The notes under the pieces are model-generated. The model had not been told where the DNA came from. It saw only the letters and a program-made list of their open reading frames with translations, and did not search any database. Position numbers and translations under genes: made by a program. A DNA stretch of 64,000 nt from Adiantum capillus-veneris. Its lineage: Eukaryota > Streptophyta > Polypodiopsida > Polypodiales > Pteridaceae. Shown piece by piece: positions 26,019-38,507 of the stretch (its first letter is position 1; every line of letters starts with the position of its first letter). The DNA lies in NCBI GenBank assembly GCA_014529385.2, contig CM043947.1, forward strand, positions 124,082,891 through 124,146,890, read 5' to 3'.

Positions 26019-26061
26019 ATCACTCTCTGGCAGTAATGAGGCTCTCTCTCTCGCTCTCTCA

Positions 26062-26123
<62 letters not shown>

Positions 26124-26165
26124 CAGTAATGAGGCTCTCTCTCTCGCTCTCTCACTCTTTCTCTG

Positions 26166-26230
<65 letters not shown>

Positions 26231-26669
26231 ATGGTTCTCTCTCTTTCTCTCCCTCAAAATCACACTTATAACGGATACACACGGCGGTGCCCCACGTGTT
26301 ACTATAAAATAGAATATAATTGCATGTTGTTGCACGTGCGGTCATTATTGAGACCGTATACTTTTGTACGTCATATATAGAGGTCATGAGAGAGAGAAAC
26401 CACACCTCGTGAAAGAGAGTGAGTGAAAGAGAGAGAGAGAGAGAGAGAAAGAGCTGTCGTCTCCGACATCAAGCCGACCCATCTTCGACATAACGAAGGT
26501 CTGCGTCCTTAGAAGGTTTGGCCCTCTCTCTCTCTCCCTCTGCTTCTGAAATTTCCCTCTGCCTTTGCCTCTATCTCTCTCTCTGTCTCTGTCAGAGTAT
26601 ATTGCATATCTAGCTCTGTCTTAACAACAACACACACATACACTCACAAACACAACACACACAAATACA

Positions 26670-26700
<31 letters not shown>

Positions 26701-27038
26701 AACACATAAACACACAAATATAACATACACACACACATACAAACATACACACACACACACAGAAACAGACAAATATAACATACACACAAACACATAGAGA
26801 CACAAATATAACATACACACACATAGACACACACTCACAAACACACAGACACACAAATATAACATACACACACACACACACACAGATACAGACAAATATA
26901 ACATACACACAAACACACAGAGACACAAATATAACATACACACAGACACACACAGACACACACAGAGACACACACACTCACAAACACACAGACACACAAA
27001 TATAACATACACACACACACATACACACACACACAGAG

Positions 27039-27256
<218 letters not shown>

Positions 27257-27370
27257 ACTGTGCATCCACCAATGTATGTGTTTATGTGTGTATGTGTGAG
27301 TGTTATAGAGAGAGAATGTAAGGCGGGGGAAAGAGAGAGAGAGAGAGAGAGAGTCTTTCTGTTACCTTAT

Positions 27371-27432
27371 ACTAATGGCGCGCGGATGTGTTTTTTGAGG
27401 TCAAAACATGCTCCACGCGCGCCGTTAGTAAT
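27371..27432. repeat. GGCGCGC hairpin 3
   Basis: Left arm 'actaatggcgcgcggatgtg' and right arm 'ccacgcgcgccgttagta'. Same outer sequence and size as hairpins 1 and 2 but a different loop, so they form one family of short inverted-repeat units. Confidence 0.65.
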
Positions 27433-27494
27433 GGGAGTCTCTCACTCTCTCTCTCTCTTTAAATATGCTAATCTATAGAAAGGAGAGGGAGAGG

Positions 27495-27558
<64 letters not shown>

Positions 27559-27579
27559 CCTCTTTTGGTATACAGTGAA

Positions 27580-28221
27580 ATGGCTAGAACAAAATCCACT
27601 ACAAGGAAGGCAGGCAAGGGACCAAGATTAGCAGCTAAGGCAAGTAGCAGATCTGCAACCCCAAAGAAGAGACCTAGAAAACCCAATAAAATTCTGAAAG
27701 GTCCAAGGGTGAAGAAGTTACAAACCTACATGGGACTTTTCAGAGAAATCAGAAAGGCACAGAAATGTGTAGATTTATGCATACCAAAGCTGCCCTTTCA
27801 GAGGATGGTGAGGTCCATATGTGAAGAAGCTACCTAGGGCACCAAAAGGTGGAAGGTGGTGGCATTGATGGCTCTACAAGAAGCAGCAGAGGACTTCCTA
27901 TTGGAGTACTTCAGTGACATCACCATTGTTGCATCGCATGCCCACAGGGTTACTATAATGGACAAAGATAGTGAGACACTGAAGAGAATAAGGTGGAGGC
28001 ATGACAAACTACTGGTCCCCAATGTCTGGAGGGATAAGAAAATGAGGGAAATTTTGTTATACCCCCCTGAGCTAGTGCCACAACTCACAGTTGTAGATGT
28101 CATACATGATGTGAATACAAGGGCAAGGGCAGAGACTATTGCTCGCAAAACAGAGGACATGAAGGAAGCAGAGCTTAAGGAGAAAGCAAAAGTAGCAGTG
28201 GAGTCCCAGAGGCAAACAGAA
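27580..28221 (+). pseudogene. Histone H3 / CENH3-like domain at the N-terminus of a cargo fusion gene
   Basis: The ATG at 27580 opens MARTKSTTRKAGKG, an H3-type tail rich in Lys/Arg. A histone fold follows: FREIRKAQKC (alpha-N), IPKLPFQRMVRSI (alpha-1), then, after an in-frame TAG at 27835-27837, GTKRW (loop 1), ALMALQEAAEDFLLEYFSD (alpha-2), HAHRVTIMDKD (loop 2) and a short alpha-3. The loop-1 Trp, one extra residue in loop 1 relative to canonical H3, and the QEAAED start of alpha-2 resemble plant centromeric H3 more than canonical H3, though the tail is shorter and divergent. A Lys/Glu-rich helix extends to a second in-frame stop, TGA 28222-28224. The reading frame is unchanged throughout, and splicing joins it to the Ulp1-like region. 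Nothing else in the window looks like a chromatin gene. Confidence 0.75.
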
Positions 28222-28224
28222 TGA

Positions 28225-29719
28225 AATGTGACCCTGTCCATAGAGGCAAGCAATCAAGAAAGTCTACTTTCAATGAAGGATGGTTTGCTTGCAGAGATAC
28301 CATTTGTAGATGGAGCCAGAAAGCTAGCTCTGGAAAAAGTGGACATTAATTTATTGCAGAATCCAGATGCTCAAATTTCAGAGACAATTATCTATGCTTG
28401 TCTTAAGTAAGTGTTAATATCTTGCTAGCTTTGAAAATTCAATTAATAGGTTTGCTAACTCTGATATACTCTCTGCAGCCTGATCAAAAGTCAACTCCCA
28501 CTGCACACCCACACAGAGGTGTTTCTTCTTGATCCACAAATGTCAGTGATTATTAGACAGAAGAACAGTCCATCTGGGACCTTTGAGAGTTGGTTTCTCC
28601 ACTGTGCTATGTTGGACGTTACTGTCATCATCTTTCCATATGAGAACAACCATCACTGGAGTCTCATATGCCTTGATGTTGACCAACCAGCAGTGTGGGT
28701 GTTCAATTCAATAAAAGGAACCCACCCTGAAATTAGGCTGTAAGTGTTATGTATCATAAAGTGTTTCTTATAGATATCCATGTAAATTTGAAGCCTCAAG
28801 CTAACATCTTGATACTGCTTTGTGCAATTGTATAAAGAGGTTGTTGCTTGCCTATGGCAAGCTATGTGGAAGGTATGAACTATACAAGGCCCCAATCAAA
28901 GATGTACCTGTCCCAAATCAAACCGATGGAAATTCTTGTGGCTGGAGATGTCTTCTCCATGCAGAATATGTCCTGCAAAGCTACTTTGCATTAAAACCTT
29001 TCATGATTAAGGTAACCATTGGGCAATGCATTCAATCAGTTTTGGTTTAGTTTATAGAAGAATTCTCACCATGTGGTCTTTCAATTTTGCAGAGTGCTTT
29101 AAAAAACTACACATATGATTTTTTGAAAAGATACCGAGTAAGTTTAATACAACACCTGCTTACTATGTTTAGCCCTAGAGAGCCTGAAGATAGCGGCTTG
29201 CATGACCGCACTATTGATATGACAATACATGACGTGCCACCACGACAAACCCCTCCATCCGATACAGTGGAATCACAACGGGCCGAGGGGGTCATATCAG
29301 CAGAAGATGAAAGAGTCGAGGATGAGGAAAGGTCAAATGAGCATATGAAAGGTGCTAGTGTACAACCAGAGGATACAATGAAAGAGCCAAGTCAGCCACT
29401 GGAGGAGCCAAAAGAGCCTATGGATGAAACCCAAGATGAGGAAAGCAGGCCTATAGATGAGCAAAAGGATATGGATGAGGAAAGCAGGCCTAGGGATGGG
29501 CAAACTGATATGGATCAGGCAAGGATGGATGAGGCAAGCCAGTCAACCGAGGCAGAGGAAAAGACCTTGGAGGAAACCTTGAATGAGGCAGAAAGAGCCA
29601 TGGGGGAGACCCCTGATGAAGATGTGAATGATGAAGCTAAAGCAGAGGAGAGCAACAACAACATCAACACTATAGAGACCCAGTATGGACCCTTGCTACA
29701 TGTAGATACGGTTGTTCCG
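28225..29719 (+). CDS. Ulp1/SENP-type (C48) cysteine protease domain plus acidic linker, same gene
   Basis: Exons 28225-28406, 28479-28739, 28840-29011 and 29093-29719 join in one frame through GT-AG introns of 72, 100 and 81 bp. The protease core shows the catalytic His in ENNHHWSL, then VWVFNS where family members usually have Asp-Ser, then the Gln and Cys in NQTDGNSCGW, in the order and spacing of C48 peptidases that cleave SUMO-like modifiers. After the domain (to about 29190) comes a Glu/Asp/Pro-rich linker with repeated 'DEESRP' and 'MDE' units. C48 domains are common passengers of plant transposons. The Asp-to-Asn change in the triad suggests weakened or lost catalysis. It lies downstream of the H3-like region and upstream of the HAD domain in the same gene. 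Confidence 0.75.
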
Positions 29720-29791
29720 GTAATGTCTATTAAAGTATGGCAAAATATGTTCAGCTTCTAACTACTTATATGTACTTGTCAACTTTTACAG

Positions 29792-30384
29792 AGGTTGATT
29801 ATCTTGGACCTCAATGGATTGCTGCTGATGCGCGTGCCTCTCGGTGACAAAGAACCCTTTGAGGATTTGCAAACATTTCGGATGGGAACTTGTCGAGTCG
29901 TGGTTCGTCCAGGAACCAAAGAATTTATTCAGTTTCTTCTTCCGCGCTTCAGAGTTGCCATATGGTCTTCAATGCAAAGGCAAAACTTGTCGCCACTAGT
30001 TACAATAGTTTGCAGTGTTTGCGGCGCTCACACGTCAGATTTTTCCTTTTTGTATGATCAAAGAAAATGCGTTACCGTGGAGGGCCACTACCACCCTAAA
30101 AAACCACACTTACCTCTTTTGTACAAATTGTTTAGCCAAATCGGTGTACCCTTTGATGCAACTAATACACTACTGATTGATGATACTCCTGAAAAGGGAG
30201 AACTTAATCCGCCGGGAACAAGTATCTCACCACCTTCTTTCGAGGGGCATTCCTTTGATTTTTACCTTGAAGACATTCTTATTCCATACTTACAGAAATT
30301 GTATCTCGGTCCATTGTTCACGGACGAGTTTGTACTTTCTAATGAACTAGATGACTCTTCTATCATGTCTTTGTCTAGTCTAAC

Positions 30385-30449
<65 letters not shown>

Positions 30450-30577
30450 AAATGGTAAAGAAATGTATTTCAAGCACACTTATTCACAGGGCACAATTGA
30501 CAAATGAGCTCAAAAAACTTCATGTATTGAAAGTCATTTGTATACACTTGGGTTCACAAGAATATTTGTTACATTGA
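29792..30577 (+). CDS. FCP1/NIF-like HAD phosphatase domain, C-terminal exon of the same gene
   Basis: The exon begins after an AG acceptor at 29790-29791 and stays in the frame of the acidic linker. Visible HAD features: RLIILDLNGLLL (motif I, with Asn for the second Asp), RPGTKEFIQFLL, VAIWSS (motif II Ser), a Lys-containing stretch, and TLLIDDTPEK (motif IV Asp-Asp), then NPPGT. The LD-x-NGLL form of motif I is usual in a plant-specific branch of the FCP1-like family, so the Asn is probably ancestral; whether such proteins are active phosphatases is doubtful. The frame then reads through a (GA) microsatellite at 30388-30445, coding an Arg-Glu run, to a stop at 30577. This tail is likely an accidental extension. 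Confidence 0.75.
30388..30445. repeat. (GA)n microsatellite within the coding frame
   Basis: Twenty-nine GA units that encode Arg-Glu repeats at the 3' end of the FCP1-like exon. Confidence 0.95.
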
Positions 30578-30727
30578 CACTACTTCAACCCGACCATCCA
30601 ACTCTTTGCACAAAATATCTTTTTCCCTTCGCCGCATCACCTTACGGCCAGCTAGGAAAAAGGAAAAATCTGATAGGTCCCTGTCCATTGACTCTTCAAT
30701 TATGTCATGCCACAACTGTTGAAGACT

Positions 30728-31806
30728 TCATAGCTCCCTTATTGTAACCACCAACAGTAGTCCATGCTCTTTACCAATAACTTCCACATCCACAACAGGA
30801 TTATGTTCCAAACCTGCAAAAACCTGGTCCATAGGAATGTACTTACCATTGAGGATTTGTGATCGCATATACCAAAACGAGAGTAACAGTGATTGTCTTG
30901 CAATCATGTACTTGACAACTAGAGTATCAAGCGCGATCTCGCACCGTAAGCCAATCTCTTCCTTTACATACCATCCTCTGTCAAGAAGTTTGTCATAGGA
31001 TGACTGCTGAAATGACTTGCACATGAACATAGTTTTCGTAACACGGATGTTGTAGCTATGAAACAACTCTATGAAGAGTGTAGTAGGACAAAAGTTTGCA
31101 ATTCTAACCAGTTTGGTGGGAATAGAGCTACGTAGAGACCTCTGTATATCCTTGTAGAGCTTACTTCACATTGCCTCCACCATTGTTTCCTCGGGAGCTG
31201 GCCAGTCCACAGTGTTCCAATCGGTTGGTAGAGGCACTTTCACCAACATGCCATTCTTATTCCCTGAGCTGAGTTGGTAGAAGTGGTCATAAAAAAATAT
31301 TCCTTCATCAGCCAGGCTTTTGCTGCTCCTCCCTGAATACGGTAGAGAACCAATGTGGGCATGAAAAACAAGGAAGAGGCCTATTATGCACTCCACAGGC
31401 TCCCATTGCTCATAAGAAGAGGGATAAACATCTGCAATATATTTAAGAAGAGTTAAAGTAAGAGTATCAATAAGTAAAAATGACAAATCTAATGTAATTG
31501 AGCTGTGAAGAATGGAGACATTGCTCATAAGAAGAGGGAGAAACATTGCAAACTATATAAGAAAAGTTATAATGAGAGTATCAGTAAGTTCAGATGTCAA
31601 GAGTACTTACAATTGCAACGTGGTTGATGTATATCTGATACATTTCCACCGTTTGCTATCACGTCTGGATGGGTAAACACATGCTGAACAAGAACTTCCT
31701 TTACAGATCTTTTGCCGATTTCAACTTTGAAATCCAACACTCTGGCCTTCCATGCTGAGCGGTAAACGTTGATACCACTAGACCTCTTGGGTCTTCTTGG
31801 TTGCAT
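30728..31806 (-). pseudogene. Unknown minus-strand gene, paralogue of the left-edge gene
   Basis: Exon 1 runs 31806-31611 (MQPRRPKRSSGINVY...VLVQHVF). A GTAAGT donor follows and the acceptor is at 31433-31432, so exon 2 is 31431-30728. The intron lies in phase 1, like the intron of the gene at 1-1155, and the two proteins align over most of their length (HAHIG, GIFFYDH, KTMFMCK, RQSLLLSFWYMR). Exon 2 has one in-frame TGA at 31168-31166 and otherwise reads to the stop at 30728. It lies at the right end of the TIR transposon, transcribed inward, convergent with the H3-Ulp1-FCP1-like gene. No domain recognised; finding two copies suggests it is a regular component of this transposon family. Confidence 0.6.
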
Positions 31807-32310
31807 GAGGACCCATGAACCTTTGTTTATCCTTTTTCCAACCCATTAGTTCTCTGCACTTATTCAAGTTGATATTGTAATTGAGGATATGCTACTACTT
31901 GGCCTTCTAGGAAAAGTGCAATTGTTGGTTGTTGGTGTGAGAGACAATAAACACCTGGAGCTTCTTGGGCGAGAAGACGTGGAAGCCATAGCTCTCAGAG
32001 AAAAGCTTTAGTGGAGGGAGATTCACTTTGAAAGAATTCTAATGGAGGGAAAGTGTTTTAGAATTCCAATATCTTGTGTGGGCTTAATGGTCACCCTCCA
32101 GTACGTTAATGACCATAAGAGAATATCAGAAGTGGGACCACTGGCAAGCACCTAACAGCTCGATAAAAGGAAGGAAATTACGATGCTACAATCCTAGATT
32201 CGTGAAAGTTTTATGCTATTTTCCTGTTTTTTGAGTCTTTCCACGTACTTTCCTACGTAACATAGCCTTCGTGCTCATTGGACGTGCTTTATTTTTCTCT
32301 CTGTTCCTAT

Positions 32311-32343
32311 GGCCCTCCAAATGACCTCTGAAATTTCCTAATG
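32311..32343 (-). repeat. Right terminal inverted repeat
   Basis: Begins GGCCCTCCAAATGACCTC and ends TTCCTAATG; inverted partner of 20567-20599. Just outside it the retrotransposon leader sequence resumes. Confidence 0.8.
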
Positions 32344-32408
32344 ATGTATCTTCCTAGCTCTCTCTCTCTTAGTAATCATGGAAAGTGTAGCATTTCCAAC
32401 ATTTAAAG

Positions 32409-34247
<1,839 letters not shown>

Positions 34248-35935
34248 TGCTTGTTGCAAGCATGGGTGTTTTTTTTTAGCATTTGAAACATCACCACCAC
34301 CACCAATCTCCACCCACGCCATGGTTGATTTACTAGTCATGACCACCCCATGCACATATGCAGTCACAATCACCCCGCAAGGCAACATGAGCACGCTAGG
34401 ATTGAATGCACCCACACCATACTACCCCGTGCCACTCTTGATGCTATTGATTGACATTGCTGGCGGCTGCATCCTCTTGATGATTCCCTCAATAAACCTC
34501 CCACTAATGTGCTAACATGGCTAGCTCCAAAGTTCTCCATGCACCATATGGTGCTCGCATTCCATCATGTATCCCCGGTGTTAGGAGCAAAATGGTTGGT
34601 AACTGACAAGATGGCCGTTTTGTAAGTACCATCATCATCAATAAAACTGTGCAACTCTATCATGATCTCTGGGTCCATTCTCTCCTCTCCTTAGTTTTTT
34701 TCTCCCCATATCTGTGGGATGATTCTTCCCTTGTATATCACTCTACTTGTGATTCATAATGTGCACCATCACCAATCATTCATGCTACATTCTGACCTTG
34801 TCACACATACCTCTATCGTAGACACACTCTTGATTGTTGACTAGGCATTTTCTATACCCGTATGTTTGCTATATCATCATTCTATGTTTATTTCCTAGAT
34901 GGCATCTCATTCATGCTAAACTAGGTCATCTATGTCTGCGTCCTAGTTGCACTTATACTAGGTGGTGCCCCTTATAGTAATAGGATAACTCCTACCTTGA
35001 GATGATGCTTGCAGAAGTTCAGGCTATGTTTGGTGTAGAGGCCACTCCATCTGGCATGTCATTTTGAAAGATCATTTTCTTGGCACCCCCATCAAGGATC
35101 CTTTTATGAAACCCTTTAGTTTACAAGACTCAAAACCCTAACCTTTTATGGATGGATGAATGGTTAGCAGGGTTTGCTAACTGGACAAAGAAGAAGAATA
35201 GCTCCAAGCATAACTGGATGAACTTCGCATATCCATTGAAGCTCAAGTGCCAGACGTAATGGTAATATATTTGTAGTGGGAAAGTCAATCAACACGTCAG
35301 ACTCAGTGGATATACATAGGCCGTGTGCCAAGGAAAAGAAGGAGGAAGTCAAGACCATGTCCGCAACCTACGGCCAATCCACAACAACAAGATGGAGGGA
35401 GCTCTGCACAATAGAGAGTCAACACTATTCTAATTTGAGGATTAGGTAACTAAGTCACCTAGGTAATTATCCCACTCAGTTTCCAATTCGCACCTAATGA
35501 TGTAGCACAGATAATAGAAGCACATGCTCACGCTCTCATTAGACTAGGGATCTACTAAGCGTGTTTCAAGAAAGGACACCACCATCTCCAACAAGTTTGG
35601 ACAGTGACTAAGAACCTCTAAGATTCACATGAATGAGTACAACCTACCCCAAGGCGTCACACATTCCAATACGAGTACATTCAATCAAGGTAATACTGGA
35701 CTGGAAGGCTCACTATCAGCACATCATCAACACCATGCTGGGTGGGAAGCACTTCTTTGAGGTTCTGGCGTCAGATCAGCCATTTTTCCTACGTTTGGTA
35801 CAAGGCAATGTATTGTTTGAGATTTTAATCTATCTTCTAGTATAAAAGGGTATGCACGCCTCCTTGTAAAGAAAGAAAAAAAAATGGTCGTAAGCTAAGT
35901 ATTGTATCTTTTTAGCTCTCTCTCTCTTAGTATTC
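34248..35935 (+). other. Leader of the Tat-like element, right copy
   Basis: 34248-34520 is unique; no clear primer-binding site beginning TGG was found next to the LTR. From 34521 the DNA repeats 19162-20566 plus 32344-32408 without the TIR transposon, and so supplies the unoccupied-site comparison. A decayed extra ORF (ENP/KTLTF...GWMNG) is at about 35,130-35,230, with several stops. Confidence 0.7.
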
Positions 35936-36537
35936 ATGGCAAGTGTAGCATTTCCAACATTTAAAAGAAAGAAGGGGGATTATTTGGTAGCAGATTTTTT
36001 AGATGGCTTTGAAGTAGCATGTGTAGTAAGCAACAAAGACATTGATGAGTCTCCGGTTAAAATCTTCAAGCATTTCATGAAGTTAGAAGGTAGTTTGTGG
36101 TACAACATACTCCCACAAGAAACAAAGGATGATTGGGAGATCTTAAAGACTACTTTTAAGAGGCACTTTGTGGGAGGTACCACTTCACAGAAGCTGTGAA
36201 ACAAGTTGAGAGATTTGAAGAAGGAGTGTCGTTTAGAGTATGCCACCTATGAGTCCAACTTTGTGGATTTATGGGAATGGTGGGTTGAGCTACTGGCAAA
36301 AGGGGAGCTGCACCCGATTTCCTCAAAAAGGACCGGTTCAGGCATGGCTTGTGGTTGCTGCTCAAAGAGAAGGTGAACGGTAGATTCCTGGCTACATACG
36401 AGCTAGCCGTAGAGATTGCTCGCCTTAAGTACAAGAAGCTGCGGATGAAAGCCAAAGAAACCGAGTCAACAAAAGCAAGAATATTGCGTCGACCAACAAC
36501 CTCGACAACCACCACTGGCTCCTGGGGTAAGAAATGA
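35936..36537 (+). pseudogene. gag of the Tat-like element
   Basis: The ATG at 35936 starts MASVAFPTFKRKKGDY. Typical gag features follow: FKHFMKLEGSLWYNILP, then DDWEILKTTFKRHF. An in-frame TGA at 36197-36199 and a frame change near 36,300 break it; the second half (LLLKEKVNGRFLATYEL...) lies in another frame. No zinc knuckle is clear in the remaining part; 36,540-37,100 is His/Pro-rich and decayed. It would form the particle shell of the retrotransposon. Confidence 0.65.
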
Positions 36538-37289
36538 CCAACACGATATGATGGCCCACATCAGTGATCAACTGCAAAATTTGTATGTCCACTTGATACA
36601 GCAAGGAAGGAATCAGGAGAGAGATCAAGACCCGGGGAGAGCATGACGACAAAACAGGGAGTCATTGCTACAATTGTGGAGGCAATGGTCACGGTATGTA
36701 CTAATGCCCCAAACTGTGACAACACTATAATAGAGGAGGTAGGAGAAACCAATTGTCACCCCCTAGAAACAGAACACCTCCACCACAAGCATCAGCCCCA
36801 CCAACACAAATTCTATATCCACCCCAAGCACCACCACAAGAATCCATTCCACCTCTTTCATCGGCACCACCACATGATCGCCCTGTAAACATCATAAGGT
36901 TAGAGGAGAAAGGAAAGGTTGTAGTAGTGGATCCACCCAGAGTAAAGTTGAAAGATATGGGTAAGGAGAAGGTAGCCTTTGTAGAACCATTTGAAACCAT
37001 GACTATCAAGAGAGCTAGGAGGGAGAAAACTGCACAAACTCATGATGAGAGAAGCATGAATGGAGAGACTACCAAGAGATCGTCAAGGCCACGATGAAAA
37101 ATAGGCATCACCAACTTTTAGTTAGGGGAGAGTTCTAGGCCCTATGATCTACTATTGGATGTGGCAGAGCAAGGACCAAATATTACATGGCCACAACTGC
37201 TACATCTTGCACCAAAGGTAAGGTGGAAATGGTCCAAAATGGTAAGTAAAAGCCACTCCAAAGAAAAGGTAGGCGGAGAAATTTTGGGT

Positions 37290-37966
37290 TGAAACATGGA
37301 CGACATCCTTCCAATTGTTGGCATCAACATAAAGGGTAAGAGGGTTGGAAACACATATATTGATAGTGGTGCACAAATTTGTGTGATGAGTGAAGCTATG
37401 ATTCTTCGGCTAGGGCTCGAGGTTGGCAAGCTTCTCCATGCAAGGCAAAGATGAAAAATAACACAAAAGTAAAATGTGCAGGTGTGGTAAGTTCAGTGAA
37501 GGTAAAAGCCTTCAACATTGTGTTAGAACTAGATGTTTTTGTGATGCCAGCTAAGGGGGAGGGCTATTTATTGATCTTGGGAAGTCCATGGTTGATGGAC
37601 ATGAAGGAAAAGTAGGACTAGGGCACTGGCCTTCTATGCATGACTGGTAAGAAAGGGGAAACAATCCACTATGACATGAGGATCGGCAAGCAAAAATACA
37701 TGGACCTAGAGACATCAACATATGAAACTACTAGTGAGTCTTCCACTTCTAAGGAGAAGATCACTTACACTGATGAGAGCGACAGTTCCATCGATGTGAT
37801 GGAAATGATCATGAAGGATCTACAAAGAGCAAGGAGGACTCGCGACCCGTCACTCAAAGGGCAAAGCAACGAAGAGGAAAGTAAATCACCTGGCCTAGGA
37901 GAAACTAGGTTGAAGAGTATATTGTGTATGGAATTAACAAGTGAAGAGAAGATTAAATTTTTGTAA
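37290..37966 (+). pseudogene. Aspartic protease remnant and linker of the Tat-like element
   Basis: A plus-strand frame at 37,296-37,430 reads MDDILPIVGINIKGKRVG and then YIDSGAQICVMSE, with the DSGA active site of retroviral-type aspartic proteases. It stops after ARQR (about 37,452). The following 108-codon frame (37640-37966) is Glu/Ser/Thr-rich and acidic, consistent with the spacer before reverse transcriptase. Confidence 0.6.
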
Positions 37967-38507
37967 ATGCTAATGGGATTTCTTGACCTTATTATTGATA
38001 ACTATGAAAGAATCACAGGTATTACAATCGTGGAGCATCATATTAAGCTGAAGAAAGAGGTAAAACCAGTGGTGCAAATACTACGACAGTTGGGGGTCAT
38101 ACAAGAAAAATCACTCCTTGCCGAGGTAAGGAAGCTACTAGAAGCATAGTTCATTTATCCCGTGGAGAACTTACAGTGGGTGTCACCCATAGTAGTGGTG
38201 ACGCCTAAGAAGAATGGTAAGTGGAGGGTCTGTGTGGACTACAAATCACTAAATGCGGCTACAAAGAGAGGGACCATTTCCCTCCCCCTTTCTTGGATGA
38301 AGTTAGGAATGAAGTAGCTGGTTTTGAATGCTACAGAGTGTGTGACGAGGTATTCTGGCTAGTTTTAAATACGCATATCTTTTGAAGATCAACTAAAAAC
38401 CACTTTCATCACACCATGGGGTTGTTTTTCTTATAGAGTTATGTCATTTGGTCTCACAAATGCAGGTGGCATATTCCAGAGATATGTCACATATCTCTTT
38501 CAACCGT
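37967..38507 (+). pseudogene. Reverse transcriptase, N-terminal half (Tat-like element)
   Basis: Recognisable blocks: VSPIVVVTPKKNGKWRVCVDY near 38,180-38,240 and [14 protein letters not shown] near 38,440-38,470. Several stops and frame changes occur between them. The domain is cut at 38507/38508 by insertion of the LTR element that ends at 45578; the rest of RT, with the catalytic motif, resumes at 45584. Confidence 0.7.

Noticed and set aside
26630-27035. Possible CRISPR-like array because of regular 'aatataacatacacac' spacing
   Set aside because: Spacers are CA-repeat variants, the context is eukaryotic, and no cas gene exists; it is a compound microsatellite/minisatellite.
28072-28257. 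Minus-strand ORFs opposite the H3-like region
   Set aside because: Shadows; the plus-strand frame has conserved histone-fold residues and valid splice junctions.
34321-34515. 64-codon plus ORF just after the Tat-like 5' LTR
   Set aside because: No similarity to gag or to the leader ORF and not repeated at the left leader copy.
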